DNA of 64,000 nucleotides from Nitrosomonadales bacterium (GCA_016208015.1 JACQYW010000005.1:186001-250000); one strand, 5' to 3'. Counted from the first letter of the stretch, positions 1 through 8,962 are shown. Notes: generated by a model from the letters alone, not told the origin. Numbers and translations are program-made.

Positions 1-1836
1 GCTGCGTCCCTTGCGCAATGAAGGGCAGTCGTGGGTATGGACGATGAGTCCCTGTCCGCTCTTGATGACGCCGATGATGGGGTCGCCGGGGATGGGGCGG
101 CAGCACTTGGCATATTGCACCGCCATGCCTTCGGTGCCGAGCAGGGTGATGATGCCGCTGGGGCTGGATTCGGGCCGGCTTCCTTCTCCCTCGCTCAGTT
201 TGGCGAGCTGCCGCGCGATCACCATGTTGAGGCGGCGGCCCAAGCCGATGTCGGCAAAGATCTCCTGCCGCGACCTGGCCCCGGTTTCCCGCAACACGCG
301 TTCCCAGCACATATCTTCGATATCCTGCAGCCTGCGTCCCAGCGAACTCAGCGCCTGACCGAGCAGGCGCTCCCCGAGTTTGGCCGACTCCTCCAGGTGC
401 ATTGTCTTGAGCGCATGGCGTATCTCGCCGCGCGCCTTGCTGGTCACCACATAGCTCAACCAAGCCGGATTCGGATGCGCGAGCGGGGCAGTGACGACCT
501 CGACGCGGTCGCCATTGCGCAACTCGGTGCGCAACGGGACCAGTTCGGCGTTTACTTTGGCCGCGACACAGCGGTTACCGATATCGGTGTGCACGCTGTA
601 GGCGAAATCCACCGCCGTCGCGCCGCGCGGCAATGCGAATATCTTGCCTTTGGGCGAGAACACATAAACCTCGTCGGGGAACAGATCGACCTTCAGATGC
701 TCCAGGAACTCGACCGAATCCCCGCTTTGCGCAAGGCTCTCCAGCAGGCTTTGCAGCCATTGGTGCGTCTTCTGGTGCAATTCGTTGATCTGGGATTCGG
801 AGGATTTGTACAGCCAGTGCGACGCTACGCCGCTTTCGGCCAGCTTGTTCATCTCGTGGGTGCGTATCTGCACTTCGATGGGGGTACCAAAGGGCCCGAA
901 TAGCGTGGTGTGCAGCGACTGATAGCCGTTTGCCTTGGGAATGGCGACGTAATCCTTGAATTTGCCGGGGAAGGGTTTATACAAGCCGTGCAACAGACCC
1001 AGCGCCAGATAGCAGGAAGGCACGTCCTCGACCAGTACGCGGAACCCGTAGATGTCGAGCACCTGCGAGAAGGCCAGCGACTTGGTTTGCATCTTCTGGT
1101 AGATGCCGTACAGGTGCTTCTCGCGTCCGCGCACTTCCGCCTTGATGAGATTGTCGTCCAGCCGCTGACGGATGGCCTCGAGTATCTTGCTCACCACCTC
1201 GCGCCGGTTGCCGCGCGCGACCTTGAGCGCCTTCGACAACACCGCATAGCGGTTCGGATGCAGATACTTGAAACTCAGGTCCTCCAGCTCCTGATACAGC
1301 GTATTCAGTCCGAGGCGGTTGGCGATGGGCGCGTAGATATCCATCGTCTCGCGCGCAATACGTTCGCTCTTTTCGCGGGACACGGAATCCAGCGTGCGCA
1401 TGTTGTGCAAGCGGTCGGCCAGTTTGATGAGGATGACGCGCACATCGCGTGCCATCGCCATCAGCATCTTGCGGAAATTCTCCGCCTGCGCGTCTTCCTT
1501 GGTCTCGAATTGCAGTTTGTCCAGCTTGCTCAGGCCGTCGACCAGTTCGGCGACGGGTTTGCCGAACTGCTCGGCGATCTGTTCGATGGATATGCTGGTG
1601 TCCTCGGCCACATCATGCAGCAGCGCGGCGCAGATAGCCTGTGCGTCAAGATGCAGCGGGGTGAGGATGCGTGCTACGGCGATGGGATGGGTGACGTAAG
1701 GTGCGCCCGATTGGCGCAACTGACCCTGATGTGCGGAACTGCTGAAGGCGAGCGCAGCTTCGATCTGCGCCACATCCCTAGGCTTCAGATAGGCGGAGAC
1801 CTCTTGAACGAGCGTTTCGGCATCGGTTTGCGGCAT
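1..1836 (-). CDS. spoT: Bifunctional (p)ppGpp synthetase/hydrolase, C-terminus cut by window edge
   Basis: Makes and degrades the stringent-response alarmone (p)ppGpp in the cytoplasm. The first 612 residues are visible. The N-terminal HD hydrolase domain has H36, H47 and an intact HDVAED motif (residues 71-76), which argues for an active hydrolase and against RelA. The synthetase domain has GREKHLYGIYQKM, GKFKDY and NGYQSLHTT; the basic KFKD rather than the acidic RelA version of this loop fits SpoT/Rel enzymes. A TGS domain follows (EVYVFSPKGKIFALPRGATA), then the start of the helical/zinc-finger-like region (KCCRPIPGDPI). The ACT domain lies beyond base 1. The start is the ATG at 1836 (MPQTDAE). 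It is preceded by rpoZ and gmk, the usual gmk-rpoZ-spoT order of proteobacteria. Confidence 0.96.
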   Translation of the reverse strand, partial: MPQTDAETLVQEVSAYLKPRDVAQIEAALAFSSSAHQGQLRQSGAPYVTHPIAVARILTPLHLDAQAICAALLHDVAEDTSISIEQIAEQFGKPVAELVDGLSKLDKLQFETKEDAQAENFRKMLMAMARDVRVILIKLADRLHNMRTLDSVSREKSERIARETMDIYAPIANRLGLNTLYQELEDLSFKYLHPNRYAVLSKALKVARGNRREVVSKILEAIRQRLDDNLIKAEVRGREKHLYGIYQKMQTKSLAFSQVLDIYGFRVLVEDVPSCYLALGLLHGLYKPFPGKFKDYVAIPKANGYQSLHTTLFGPFGTPIEVQIRTHEMNKLAESGVASHWLYKSSESQINELHQKTHQWLQSLLESLAQSGDSVEFLEHLKVDLFPDEVYVFSPKGKIFALPRGATAVDFAYSVHTDIGNRCVAAKVNAELVPLRTELRNGDRVEVVTAPLAHPNPAWLSYVVTSKARGEIRHALKTMHLEESAKLGERLLGQALSSLGRRLQDIEDMCWERVLRETGARSRQEIFADIGLGRRLNMVIARQLAKLSEGEGSRPESSPSGIITLLGTEGMAVQYAKCCRPIPGDPIIGVIKSGQGLIVHTHDCPSLRKGRS

Positions 1837-1884
1837 GGGACATGAGACAGATGAGCCGCCTGAAGAGACTCAGGCGGCATTGGG

Positions 1885-2091
1885 TCAGGCCATGCCGCGA
1901 TTCAGTATCTCGATGCCGACCTTGCCCTCGCTGATCTCGCGCAGGGCGACGACGGTGGCCTTGTCCTTGGTGTTCTCGACCAGGTAGCCGGCGCCGTTCG
2001 CCAGTTGACGGGCGCGATAGGCAGCCGCCAAAGTCAGTTCGAAACGGTTGGGGATGAACTTCATGCAATCTTCGACGGTGATGCGTGCCAT
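1885..2091 (-). CDS. rpoZ: RNA polymerase omega subunit
   Basis: A 68-residue protein starting [20 protein letters not shown], the conserved omega N-terminus. Omega helps fold and assemble the beta' subunit of RNA polymerase and is part of the ppGpp binding site, which suits its place beside spoT. Helical segments covering [15 protein letters not shown] and the region around [12 protein letters not shown] match the family. It is about 20 residues shorter than the E. coli protein at the C-terminus, which is common in betaproteobacteria. It sits 9 bp downstream of gmk and is probably co-transcribed with gmk and spoT. Confidence 0.96.
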   Translation of the reverse strand: MARITVEDCMKFIPNRFELTLAAAYRARQLANGAGYLVENTKDKATVVALREISEGKVGIEILNRGMA

Positions 2092-2100
2092 GGTGTGCTC

Positions 2101-2712
2101 CTATTTCTGCAATTGATTGATGAGATGTGCGTGACGTGAGAGTTGGCTATCGCGATGCAACCCGGCGGCGGTGATCACCGCGGCGAGTTGTTGCAGTGCC
2201 TCGTCCAGCTTGTCGTTGATAATAACATAGTCGAACTCGGCGACATGGGAGATGTCCTCCTGCGCGGCCTGCAGGCGGTGCGCGATGACCTCGGCGCTGT
2301 CCTGCCCGCGGCCCTTGAGCCGGGTCTCCAGCGCGGCCAGCGACGGCGGCAGGATGAAGACGGAAATGGCGTGCGGCATCAGCTTGCGCACCTGTGCCGC
2401 ACCCTGCCAGTCGATCTCGAGCAGGATGTCGCGGCCTTCGGCGAGCTGATTTTCAATCCACGATTGTGAAGTGCCGTACAGGTTGCCATACACCTCTGCA
2501 CTTTCCAGAAAATCACCGTCTTTTGCCATCTCAAGGAACATCTCGCGACTGACGAAGTGGTAGTCCTTGCCATTGGTTTCGCCCGGACGCGGGGCGCGCG
2601 TGGTGTAGGAAATGGACAAGGCGATCTGCTGGTTACTCTTGAGCAGGGCGCCGACCAGACTTGTCTTGCCGGCCCCGGAAGGCGCGCTGATGATGAAAAG
2701 ATTGCCCGACAT
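2101..2712 (-). CDS. gmk: Guanylate kinase
   Basis: Phosphorylates GMP to GDP with ATP in the cytoplasm. The 203-residue product opens MSGNLFIISAPSGAGKTS, with the P-loop at residues 11-18. The GMP-binding and lid regions follow (SYTTRAPRPGE, GKDYHFVS, ILLEIDWQGA, ILPPS). The reading frame stays open well upstream, but the conserved N-terminus fixes the start at 2712. The yicC stop lies 8 bp upstream. Length is normal for the family. Confidence 0.97.
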   Translation of the reverse strand: MSGNLFIISAPSGAGKTSLVGALLKSNQQIALSISYTTRAPRPGETNGKDYHFVSREMFLEMAKDGDFLESAEVYGNLYGTSQSWIENQLAEGRDILLEIDWQGAAQVRKLMPHAISVFILPPSLAALETRLKGRGQDSAEVIAHRLQAAQEDISHVAEFDYVIINDKLDEALQQLAAVITAAGLHRDSQLSRHAHLINQLQK

Positions 2713-2720
2713 GTCCTCTC

Positions 2721-3587
2721 CTATTCGATGTTCTGTATCTGCTCGCGCATTTGTTCTATAAGGATCTTCATTTCCATGGCTGTGCGCGAGACTTCTGCAT
2801 CCACCGACTTCGAGCCCAGCGTATTGGCTTCGCGGTGCAGTTCCTGCATCAGGAAATCCAGGCGTTTGCCGACGGCGCCGCCCCTGGCCAGCACGCGCCG
2901 CATCTCGGTCAGGTGGGTCTGCAGGCGCGAAAGCTCCTCGTCCACGTCGATCTTGCTGGCGTAAAGCGTGATCTCCTGGCGCACGCGCTCGTCGTCGTCG
3001 CTGCCCAGCGCCTCGTGCAGTTTGACCCGCAATTTGGTCTCGTAGGCGGCAATGGCGCCGGGAATGCGCGGTGCCACGGCGGTGCGCAAAGCCTCGATCT
3101 GGTCCACGCGTTCCAGCAGGAAGGATTTCAGTTTTTCGCCCTCGCGCTGGCGGGCGGCGGCAAAATCGACCAAGGCCTGTTGCAGCAGGCCCTGCAAGGT
3201 CGCATGCAAAGTTTCGGCGGTGAGCACGGTGCTCTCCAGCATGCCTTTCCAGCCCAGCACCTCGGCAACGCTGAGCTCGCACGCGTTCGGCAGTTCCTTG
3301 CGGATCAGCGTGCTCCATTGCGCCAGTCGCTGCAACAGTTCGGTATTGGGTTGCGTTGTCGCCTGCGTGGCTTGCCGGGCAGCGAAATTGATGCGGCATT
3401 CCACCTTGCCGCGGCTCATCTGCGCCGAGATCGCCTCGCGCAGGGCGGGTTCATGGGAGCGGAACTCGTCCGGCATGCGCAGTTGCAGATCGAGATAGCG
3501 GCTGTTGACCGAGCGCAGTTCCAAAGTGAGCGAACCGGTCTCCAGTTCGGCGGCGACGGCGGCAAAGCCGGTCATGCTGTAGATCAT
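2721..3587 (-). CDS. YicC/YloC family endoribonuclease
   Basis: A 288-residue member of the YicC/YloC family. E. coli YicC is an endoribonuclease that affects small-RNA stability. Family landmarks are the N-terminal MIYSMTGFA, the segment LELRSVNSRYLDLQLRMP, and a C-terminal half with ELSRLQTHLTEMR, GKRLDFLMQELHREANTLGSKS and MKILIEQMREQIQNIE. The start at 3587 is chosen because MIYSMTGFA is the family N-terminus; in-frame upstream codons are not conserved. It is the first gene of a probable yicC-gmk-rpoZ-spoT transcript. Confidence 0.93.
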   Translation of the reverse strand: MIYSMTGFAAVAAELETGSLTLELRSVNSRYLDLQLRMPDEFRSHEPALREAISAQMSRGKVECRINFAARQATQATTQPNTELLQRLAQWSTLIRKELPNACELSVAEVLGWKGMLESTVLTAETLHATLQGLLQQALVDFAAARQREGEKLKSFLLERVDQIEALRTAVAPRIPGAIAAYETKLRVKLHEALGSDDDERVRQEITLYASKIDVDEELSRLQTHLTEMRRVLARGGAVGKRLDFLMQELHREANTLGSKSVDAEVSRTAMEMKILIEQMREQIQNIE

Positions 3588-3633
3588 TGCGGGACTCCGG
3601 TGAAATGGAAAAAACATGGGCTGAACGCGGCGC

Positions 3634-3639
3634 ATTATA
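3634..3639 (-). promoter_or_regulatory. Candidate -10 box for the yicC-gmk-rpoZ-spoT transcript
   Basis: On the minus strand this hexamer reads TATAAT, a perfect sigma-70 -10 element. It lies about 47 bp upstream of the yicC start, in the 113-bp gap between the divergent yicC and PP2C genes. No clear -35 hexamer was found at the expected spacing, so the assignment rests on the -10 match and position. Confidence 0.4.
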
Positions 3640-3700
3640 TTACGATTGCGGCCTATAACCGCTTCCCGGACTGCAACGGGGGCAATAATCCAGGGATAAG

Positions 3701-4513
3701 ATGAAGTTCGCCGTACACCAGACCAATCATATCGGTGCTCGCAAGTACAACCAGGATCGCGTGGGTTATGCCTATACCAACGATGCGTTGTTGCTGGTGC
3801 TGGCCGACGGTATGGGCGGGCATCTGCACGGCGAGATCGCGGCGCAGATCGCTGTGTTGACCTTCATGCGCGCCTTCGGTCGCCTCAAGGACGGGCGCGT
3901 GAAAGAACCGGAAGTTTTCCTGCGCGAAACCATGCGTGCCGGGCACGATGCCATCTTCGACTATGCGCGCCAGGAAGAGCTGGGCGGCAGTCCGGGTACG
4001 ACCTGTGTCGCCGCCCTAGTGCAGGATGGACATATATGGTGGGCACACGCGGGCGATTCGCGCTGTTACCTGTTGCGCGGCAACAGAGTGGCCGATGTGA
4101 CACACGACCACTCGGTGGTGCAGCAGTGGGCCGACTGGGGCATCATCGGAGCGGACGAGATGAAGACACATCCCGACCGCAACAAGATTACCAACTGCCT
4201 GGGCGGTATGGAAGACATCTTCTATGTCGATGTCTCGCCGCCGACTGCCATACACTCCGGCGATACGCTGTTGCTGTGCAGCGACGGATTCTGGAGCCCG
4301 TTGACTGACGAAGAGATGGCGAAGTTGTCCTCCGTTCCCGATTTGCCGGAAAGGCTGGGCGAACTGGCCGAGATGGCGGTATTCCGCGATTCGATCCGTG
4401 CAGACAACACCACAGCGGTGGTGGCGCGTCTGGGCGAGCAAGAAGAAGAACACCCGACCGAGATGCCCATGTGCATCATGCTGGACGAACGTCCTGCGCC
4501 CAAGGACTTCTGA
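3701..4513 (+). CDS. PP2C-family protein serine/threonine phosphatase
   Basis: A 270-residue soluble metal-dependent phosphatase. The motifs appear in PP2C order: GARKYNQDR near the N-terminus, LADGMGG, GTTCVAALVQ, WAHAGDSRCYLLR, DHSVVQQ, LLLCSDGFW and RADNTTAVV. The Asp residues in DGMGG, CSDG and ADN are the metal ligands of the family. No transmembrane or sensor domain is present, and no kinase gene is adjacent, so its substrate is unknown. It begins a plus-strand group and is divergent from yicC. Confidence 0.92.
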   Translation: MKFAVHQTNHIGARKYNQDRVGYAYTNDALLLVLADGMGGHLHGEIAAQIAVLTFMRAFGRLKDGRVKEPEVFLRETMRAGHDAIFDYARQEELGGSPGTTCVAALVQDGHIWWAHAGDSRCYLLRGNRVADVTHDHSVVQQWADWGIIGADEMKTHPDRNKITNCLGGMEDIFYVDVSPPTAIHSGDTLLLCSDGFWSPLTDEEMAKLSSVPDLPERLGELAEMAVFRDSIRADNTTAVVARLGEQEEEHPTEMPMCIMLDERPAPKDF

Positions 4514-4522
4514 CAAGTCCGT

Positions 4523-4528
4523 TATAAT
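4523..4528 (+). promoter_or_regulatory. Candidate -10 box for rph-rdgB-hemW
   Basis: A perfect TATAAT hexamer about 36 bp upstream of the rph ATG, inside the 50-bp gap after the PP2C gene. No convincing -35 hexamer lies 16-18 bp upstream. Confidence 0.35.
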
Positions 4529-4563
4529 CCGTTTCGTTTCTTATTACTTCCGAGGTTCCCGTC

Positions 4564-5280
4564 ATGCGTCCCAGTCAGCGTAAGCCAGACCAGCTTCGTG
4601 CCATCCGGATCACACGTCATTACACCAAACATGCCGAAGGTTCTGTACTCATCGAGTGCGGCGACACCAAGGTCATCTGTACCGCCAGCATCGAAGAGCG
4701 CGTGCCGCCGCACAAGAAAGGCAGCGGCGAGGGCTGGGTGACGGCCGAATACGGCATGTTGCCGCGCTCCACCGGCGAACGCATGGGTCGCGAGGCCGCC
4801 AAGGGCAAGCAATCCGGGCGCACGCAGGAGATCCAGCGCCTGATTGGCCGTAGCCTGCGTGCCGTGGTTGATCTCGGCAAACTCGGAGAGCGCACCGTCA
4901 CGCTGGATTGCGACGTGATCCAGGCCGATGGCGGCACGCGGACCGCCAGCATAACCGGCGCGTTCGTTGCGCTGCAGGATGCCGTGAGCAGCCTGATGCA
5001 AAAGGGGCTGGTGAAGGAGAACCCGCTCAAGGATACCGTCGCCGCCATCTCGGTGGGCATCTACCAGGGCACGCCGGTGCTCGACCTCGATTACCTTGAA
5101 GACTCCGATTGCGATACCGACATGAACGTGGTGATGCTGGGCAGCGGCCACTTCGTCGAAGTGCAGGGCACGGCCGAAGGCCACCCCTTCTCTCGCGAAG
5201 AGATGGATACGCTGCTGGAGCTGGCGAAGCACGGCATCGCGCAACTGACTCAGATGCAACGCTCGGCGCTGGCGCAATGA
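4564..5280 (+). CDS. rph: Ribonuclease PH
   Basis: A phosphorolytic 3'-5' exoribonuclease that trims tRNA 3' ends. The 238-residue product has the RNase PH fold signatures: [12 protein letters not shown] at the N-terminus, [49 protein letters not shown] and [19 protein letters not shown]. The length equals that of full-length RNase PH, so it is not the truncated form of some E. coli K-12 strains. Its TGA overlaps the rdgB ATG as ATGA, implying translational coupling. Confidence 0.97.
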   Translation: MRPSQRKPDQLRAIRITRHYTKHAEGSVLIECGDTKVICTASIEERVPPHKKGSGEGWVTAEYGMLPRSTGERMGREAAKGKQSGRTQEIQRLIGRSLRAVVDLGKLGERTVTLDCDVIQADGGTRTASITGAFVALQDAVSSLMQKGLVKENPLKDTVAAISVGIYQGTPVLDLDYLEDSDCDTDMNVVMLGSGHFVEVQGTAEGHPFSREEMDTLLELAKHGIAQLTQMQRSALAQ

Positions 5281-5870
5281 ACAAGCTGGTCATCGCCTCC
5301 AACAATCCCGGAAAGCTGCGCGAGTTCGAGAAGATGCTGGCACCGCTCGGCATCGAGGTGCTGACCCAGTCGCAGCTCGGCATCTCCGAAGCCGAAGAGC
5401 CGCACTGCACTTTCGTCGAGAACGCGCTGGCCAAGGCGCGCCACGTGAGCCGCGAAAGCGGACTCCCCGCGCTGGCGGACGATTCCGGCATCTGCGTCGA
5501 AGCGCTGGGCGGTGCGCCAGGTGTCATCTCGGCGCGCTATGCGGGTGATAACCCCAAATCGGATCGCCGCAACAATGACAAATTGCTGCAGAACATGCAG
5601 GGCGTGACCGACAGGCGTGCTCACTATTATTGCGTGCTTGTGCTGGTGCGCCATGCCGACGACCCGCAGCCCATCATCGCGGAAGGCGAGTGGTGGGGGG
5701 AGATCGCGCACGAGGAACGCGGCGACGGCGGCTTCGGCTACGACCCGATGTTCTGGCTGCCCGAGCAGGGCAAGATGAGCGCGGAATTGTCGCACGACGA
5801 AAAGGCGCAGCTCAGCCACCGCGCCAAGGCGCTCAAAGTTCTGCTGGAAAAATTGAAGTTGAAGCACTAG
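5277..5870 (+). CDS. rdgB: XTP/dITP diphosphatase (RdgB/HAM1 family)
   Basis: Hydrolyses non-canonical purine triphosphates (dITP, XTP) to monophosphates and so keeps them out of nucleic acids. The 197-residue protein starts [17 protein letters not shown], with the [10 protein letters not shown] substrate loop, then [25 protein letters not shown] and the C-terminal GFGYDPMFW and LSHRAKAL segments. The frame is open upstream, but the ATG at 5277, overlapping the rph stop by four bases, gives the family N-terminus. Confidence 0.96.
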   Translation: MNKLVIASNNPGKLREFEKMLAPLGIEVLTQSQLGISEAEEPHCTFVENALAKARHVSRESGLPALADDSGICVEALGGAPGVISARYAGDNPKSDRRNNDKLLQNMQGVTDRRAHYYCVLVLVRHADDPQPIIAEGEWWGEIAHEERGDGGFGYDPMFWLPEQGKMSAELSHDEKAQLSHRAKALKVLLEKLKLKH

Positions 5871-5887
5871 GCGCAGTCCTGCCGAAT

Positions 5888-7087
5888 ATGTCCACCCATC
5901 CGTTGCAGCCCGTCGGAATCAAGTCGCAGGCGGTGAACTTCCAGGTGCCGCCGCCGTTATCCTTATATATACATATCCCCTGGTGCGTTCGCAAATGTCC
6001 GTATTGCGATTTCAATTCGCACGAGGCGCGCGGAGCCATCCCCGAAAGCGAATATGTCGCGGCGCTGGTGCGCGACCTGGAACTGGCATTGCCGCAGATG
6101 TGGGGGCGCAAGTTCTATAGCGTGTTCTTCGGCGGTGGCACGCCCAGCCTGTTGAGCGGCGAAAGCGTTGCGGAAATCCTGCGCCAGGTGCGCATGCTGC
6201 TGCCGCTGGACCACAATGCCGAGATCACGCTGGAAGCCAATCCCGGCACGGTCGAGGCGGAGCGATTCGCGGCATACCGCGACGCGGGCGTGAACCGGCT
6301 TTCGTTGGGCATCCAGAGTTTCAACGATGCGCACCTCCAAGCGCTGGGGCGCATCCACACGGCCGAGGAAGCCAAACGCGCGATCGAGATTGCGCAGCAG
6401 CATTTCGACAATATCAACCTCGACCTGATGTATGCATTGCCGCTGCAGTCGCTGGAGCAGGCGCTACAGGACGTGCAGACCGCGCTGTCGTTCGCGCCGC
6501 AACACCTGTCGTGTTACCACCTGACGCTGGAGCCGAACACGCTGTTCGCACACCGACCGCCGTCCTTGCCGGACGATGATACGAGTAGCGAGATGCAACA
6601 ACGCATCGAGGAATTACTGGCCGCGCACGACTATGTACATTACGAGACTTCCGCTTTCGCGCAGTCGAAAAAACAATCGCGCCATAACTTGAATTACTGG
6701 CAGTTCGGCGACTACCTCGGCATCGGGGCGGGCGCGCACAGCAAGCTGAGTTTCCACGACAAGGTGCTGCGGCAGGCACGCTACAAACAGCCGCAGGCGT
6801 ATCTGGATGCGGTGATGCAGGGTACGCCGGTGCAGGAGGAGCGTGAAGTCACGCCTGCCGACCTCGCCTTCGAATTCATGATGAACGCGCTTCGCCTGAA
6901 CGCGGGATTCGACAGCGCGCTGTTTCAGGAACGCACCGGCCTGCCGCTGCTGGTGATACGGAGCGAACTGGAAGAAGCCGAGAAGCGAGGTTTGCTGGTT
7001 CGCGAACGGCAGTGCATTGCACCGACCGAGATGGGCCAACGCTTTCTCAATGACCTGCTGGAGATATTCCTGAACGACTCAAAGTAG
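5888..7087 (+). CDS. hemW: HemW-type radical SAM protein (heme chaperone)
   Basis: A 399-residue HemW homologue, historically annotated as an oxygen-independent coproporphyrinogen oxidase. HemW proteins bind heme and deliver it to respiratory enzymes. The radical-SAM cluster motif is C33-x3-C37-x2-C40 (PWCVRKCPYCDFN), followed by FFGGGTPSLLSG and the HemW-like C-terminal domain. It lacks the extra Cys of true HemN (CxxxCxxCxC), whereas the gene at 19830 has it. The start at ATG 5888 lies 17 bp after rdgB. The stop TAG (7085-7087) is part of the GTAG head of a REP element. Confidence 0.93.
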   Translation: MSTHPLQPVGIKSQAVNFQVPPPLSLYIHIPWCVRKCPYCDFNSHEARGAIPESEYVAALVRDLELALPQMWGRKFYSVFFGGGTPSLLSGESVAEILRQVRMLLPLDHNAEITLEANPGTVEAERFAAYRDAGVNRLSLGIQSFNDAHLQALGRIHTAEEAKRAIEIAQQHFDNINLDLMYALPLQSLEQALQDVQTALSFAPQHLSCYHLTLEPNTLFAHRPPSLPDDDTSSEMQQRIEELLAAHDYVHYETSAFAQSKKQSRHNLNYWQFGDYLGIGAGAHSKLSFHDKVLRQARYKQPQAYLDAVMQGTPVQEEREVTPADLAFEFMMNALRLNAGFDSALFQERTGLPLLVIRSELEEAEKRGLLVRERQCIAPTEMGQRFLNDLLEIFLNDSK

Positions 7088-7189
7088 GATGGGTGGAGCC
7101 CTTCGACTTCGCTCAGGACAGGCTGCGCGATACCCATCAATTGATATGAGTTACAGGCGATGGGTATCGCTACGCTCCACCCATCCTAC
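7084..7189. repeat. Inverted pair of REP elements (BIME-like) with a second repeat inside one copy
   Basis: The left copy begins GTAGGATGGGTGGAG at 7084 and ends GATACCCATC at 7138. The right copy is its inverse, 7159-7189, beginning GATGGGTATC and ending CCCATCCTAC. Each has a GTAG head and a GATGGGT/ACCCATC stem. The left copy carries about 25 extra bases in its loop (around 7098-7123), with the CTTCGAC...GCTCAGGAC motif of another repeat family. The left head supplies the hemW stop and the right head the trmB stop. The same REP family flanks the RAYT gene near 27 kb. The element may also act as a bidirectional terminator between the convergent genes. Confidence 0.88.
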
Positions 7190-7896
7190 ACGCGGCGGAA
7201 AACCAGATCCCACACGCCGTGCCCAAGCCGCAGGCCGCGCTGCTCGAACTTGGTGAGCGGGCGGTAGTCCGGGCGCGGCGCGTAATCGGCAGCGGTGTTT
7301 TCCAGCAGCGGTTCCTCACTTAATACGCGCAGCACCTGTTCCGCATAGTCCTGCCAGTCGGTGGCGACATGGATGTAAGCCCCCCTTCGACCTTGCTCAG
7401 GGCAGGCCGGTTTGAGCTTCTGCACAAGTTGCGCGATGAACGGAGCCTGGATCAGGCGGCGCTTGTTGTGGCGCGCCTTGTGCCACGGGTCGGGAAAGAA
7501 GATATGCACGCCGTCGAGCGTGCCATCCGCGATCATGTCGCGTAGCACTTCCACGGCATCGTGCTGCATGATGCGGATGTTGTTCAGTTGCTGTGAATCG
7601 ATCAGCTTGAGCAGGTTGCCCACGCCGGGCGTATGCACTTCCAGTGCCAGGTAGTCGATCTCGGGATGCGCTTCTGCGATGGCCGCCGTGCTGTCGCCCA
7701 TGCCGAAACCAATTTCCAGGATCTTCGGCGCACTGCGTCCGAAAGCTTGGTCAAGGGCCAGCGGTCGCGCGACATAAGGAATACCGTAACGCGGCAGCCA
7801 CGTGTCGATGGCACGCTGTTGCGCGACCGAGACCCGGCCTTGTCTGAGAACAAAACTGCGGATATGCCGCTTGCTGAGGTCTTCTGCTTCGGTCAT
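7186..7896 (-). CDS. trmB: tRNA (guanine-N7-)-methyltransferase
   Basis: Makes m7G46 in tRNA using SAM. The 236-residue protein has the SAM motif [11 protein letters not shown] (60-70), then [16 protein letters not shown] (133-148), the TrmB signature, and a C-terminal [17 protein letters not shown]. Residues about 163-172 ([10 protein letters not shown]) are encoded by an interspersed repeat inserted in frame just before the conserved [12 protein letters not shown] segment. The stop TAG is formed by a REP head, so the last codons sit at the edge of the repeat. The ATG at 7896 overlaps the thiG TGA as TGATG. Confidence 0.95.
   Translation of the reverse strand: MTEAEDLSKRHIRSFVLRQGRVSVAQQRAIDTWLPRYGIPYVARPLALDQAFGRSAPKILEIGFGMGDSTAAIAEAHPEIDYLALEVHTPGVGNLLKLIDSQQLNNIRIMQHDAVEVLRDMIADGTLDGVHIFFPDPWHKARHNKRRLIQAPFIAQLVQKLKPACPEQGRRGAYIHVATDWQDYAEQVLRVLSEEPLLENTAADYAPRPDYRPLTKFEQRGLRLGHGVWDLVFRRV
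7384..7407. repeat. Short interspersed repeat inside trmB
   Basis: Contains CCTTCGACCTTGCTCAGGGC, of the same family as segments in the left REP loop (about 7098-7123), at 27618-27642 and at 27681-27731. Here it lies in frame in trmB and encodes the low-similarity peptide ACPEQGRRG between conserved blocks. Confidence 0.75.
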
Positions 7897-8690
7897 CAGC
7901 TGCGTGTCGGGGCGATGATCCCTGCCGTGGGTGAGCTCGGGCTGGCGCTGTACAGTTTTTTCGGCATGCGTCCGGCCAGATAGGCTTCGCGTCCGGCTTC
8001 CACGCCCTTCTTCATGGCCGAGGCCATCAGTACCGGATCTTTCGCGGCGGCGATGGCAGTGTTCATCAGCACGCCATGGCAACCCAGTTCCATCGCGATG
8101 GCGGCATCGGAAGCGGTGCCCACACCCGCATCGACGATCACCGGCACTTGCACGCGATCCATGATCAGTTGCAGGTTCCACGGGTTGAGGATGCCCATTC
8201 CGGAGCCGATCAGCGAGGCCAGCGGCATGATGGCGACGCAACCGATGTCTTCCAGCTGCTTGGCGACGATAGGATCGTCCGAGGTATACACCATCACCTG
8301 AAAACCCTCGGCCACAAGGGTCTTGGCGGCGGAGATGGTCTCGATCACGTTGGGATACAGTGATTGCGGATCGCCCAGCACTTCCAGTTTCACCAGCGAG
8401 TGACCGTCGAGTAGTTCGCGCGCGAGGCGCAGCGTGCGCACGGCGTCTTCTGCGGTGTAGCAACCGGCGGTGTTGGGCAGCAGGGTGTACTTGGGCGGCG
8501 GCAATATCTCCAGCAGGCTGGGTTCGTTCGGGTTCTGGCCGATGTTGCTGCGGCGGATCGCGATGGTGATGATCTCCGCGCCGCTGGTTTCGATGGCAGC
8601 CTTGGTCTCGGCGAAGTCTTTATATTTGCCGGTGCCGACCAGCAGACGCGACGAGTAGCTCTTTCCTGCAATGATCAGATTGTCATTCAT
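7896..8690 (-). CDS. thiG: Thiazole synthase
   Basis: Forms the thiazole phosphate moiety of thiamin from deoxyxylulose 5-phosphate, dehydroglycine and ThiS-thiocarboxylate. The TIM-barrel protein has 264 residues: RLLVGTGKY near the N-terminus, [10 protein letters not shown] with the likely Schiff-base lysine K101, [13 protein letters not shown], and [17 protein letters not shown] for phosphate binding. It lies 24 bp downstream of thiS and overlaps trmB by one base, so thiS, thiG and trmB are probably one transcript. Confidence 0.96.
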   Translation of the reverse strand: MNDNLIIAGKSYSSRLLVGTGKYKDFAETKAAIETSGAEIITIAIRRSNIGQNPNEPSLLEILPPPKYTLLPNTAGCYTAEDAVRTLRLARELLDGHSLVKLEVLGDPQSLYPNVIETISAAKTLVAEGFQVMVYTSDDPIVAKQLEDIGCVAIMPLASLIGSGMGILNPWNLQLIMDRVQVPVIVDAGVGTASDAAIAMELGCHGVLMNTAIAAAKDPVLMASAMKKGVEAGREAYLAGRMPKKLYSASPSSPTAGIIAPTRS

Positions 8691-8714
8691 TTGTTTTGTA
8701 CCTGTATTTATCTG

Positions 8715-8918
8715 TCAGCCGCCGCCAACGGCAACGACGATCTCGAGTTTGTCGCCGTCTTCTAGCTGCTGGCTGGCGAATGTGCTGTGCGGCACGATAT
8801 CGCCGTTGCGTTCCAGTGCGATACGTTTTCCGGATAATCCCATCTCGTCGATGAGCGTGGAGACGCTGACGGACTTGGGAAGCTGGCGTGTCGCGCCGTT
8901 GACGATGAGGGTGATCAC
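8715..8918 (-). CDS. thiS: Sulfur carrier protein ThiS
   Basis: A 67-residue ubiquitin-like sulfur carrier whose C-terminal glycine is thiocarboxylated for thiazole synthesis by ThiG. It starts MITLIVNGATRQLP and contains RIALERNGDIVP. It ends VVAVGGG, so the C-terminal Gly-Gly is intact, with one extra glycine before it. No adenylating enzyme (ThiF) lies nearby. Confidence 0.94.
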   Translation of the reverse strand: MITLIVNGATRQLPKSVSVSTLIDEMGLSGKRIALERNGDIVPHSTFASQQLEDGDKLEIVVAVGGG

Positions 8919-8962
8919 TTAGTCTATGTTGCCCGTGTTAGAATTCGCGCCGCATTCTACAC

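Noticed and set aside
1..1836. Reading the first gene as relA
   Set aside because: The intact HDVAED hydrolase motif, basic KFKD loop and gmk-rpoZ neighbours fit spoT; RelA lacks a working HD site.
31..1845. Plus-strand open frames opposite spoT
   Set aside because: The minus strand encodes a continuous SpoT with HD, synthetase and TGS motifs; the plus frames have no domain and are shadows.
5888..7087. hemW as a true coproporphyrinogen dehydrogenase
   Set aside because: It lacks the fourth cysteine of the HemN CxxxCxxCxC motif, and a genuine hemN lies at 19830.
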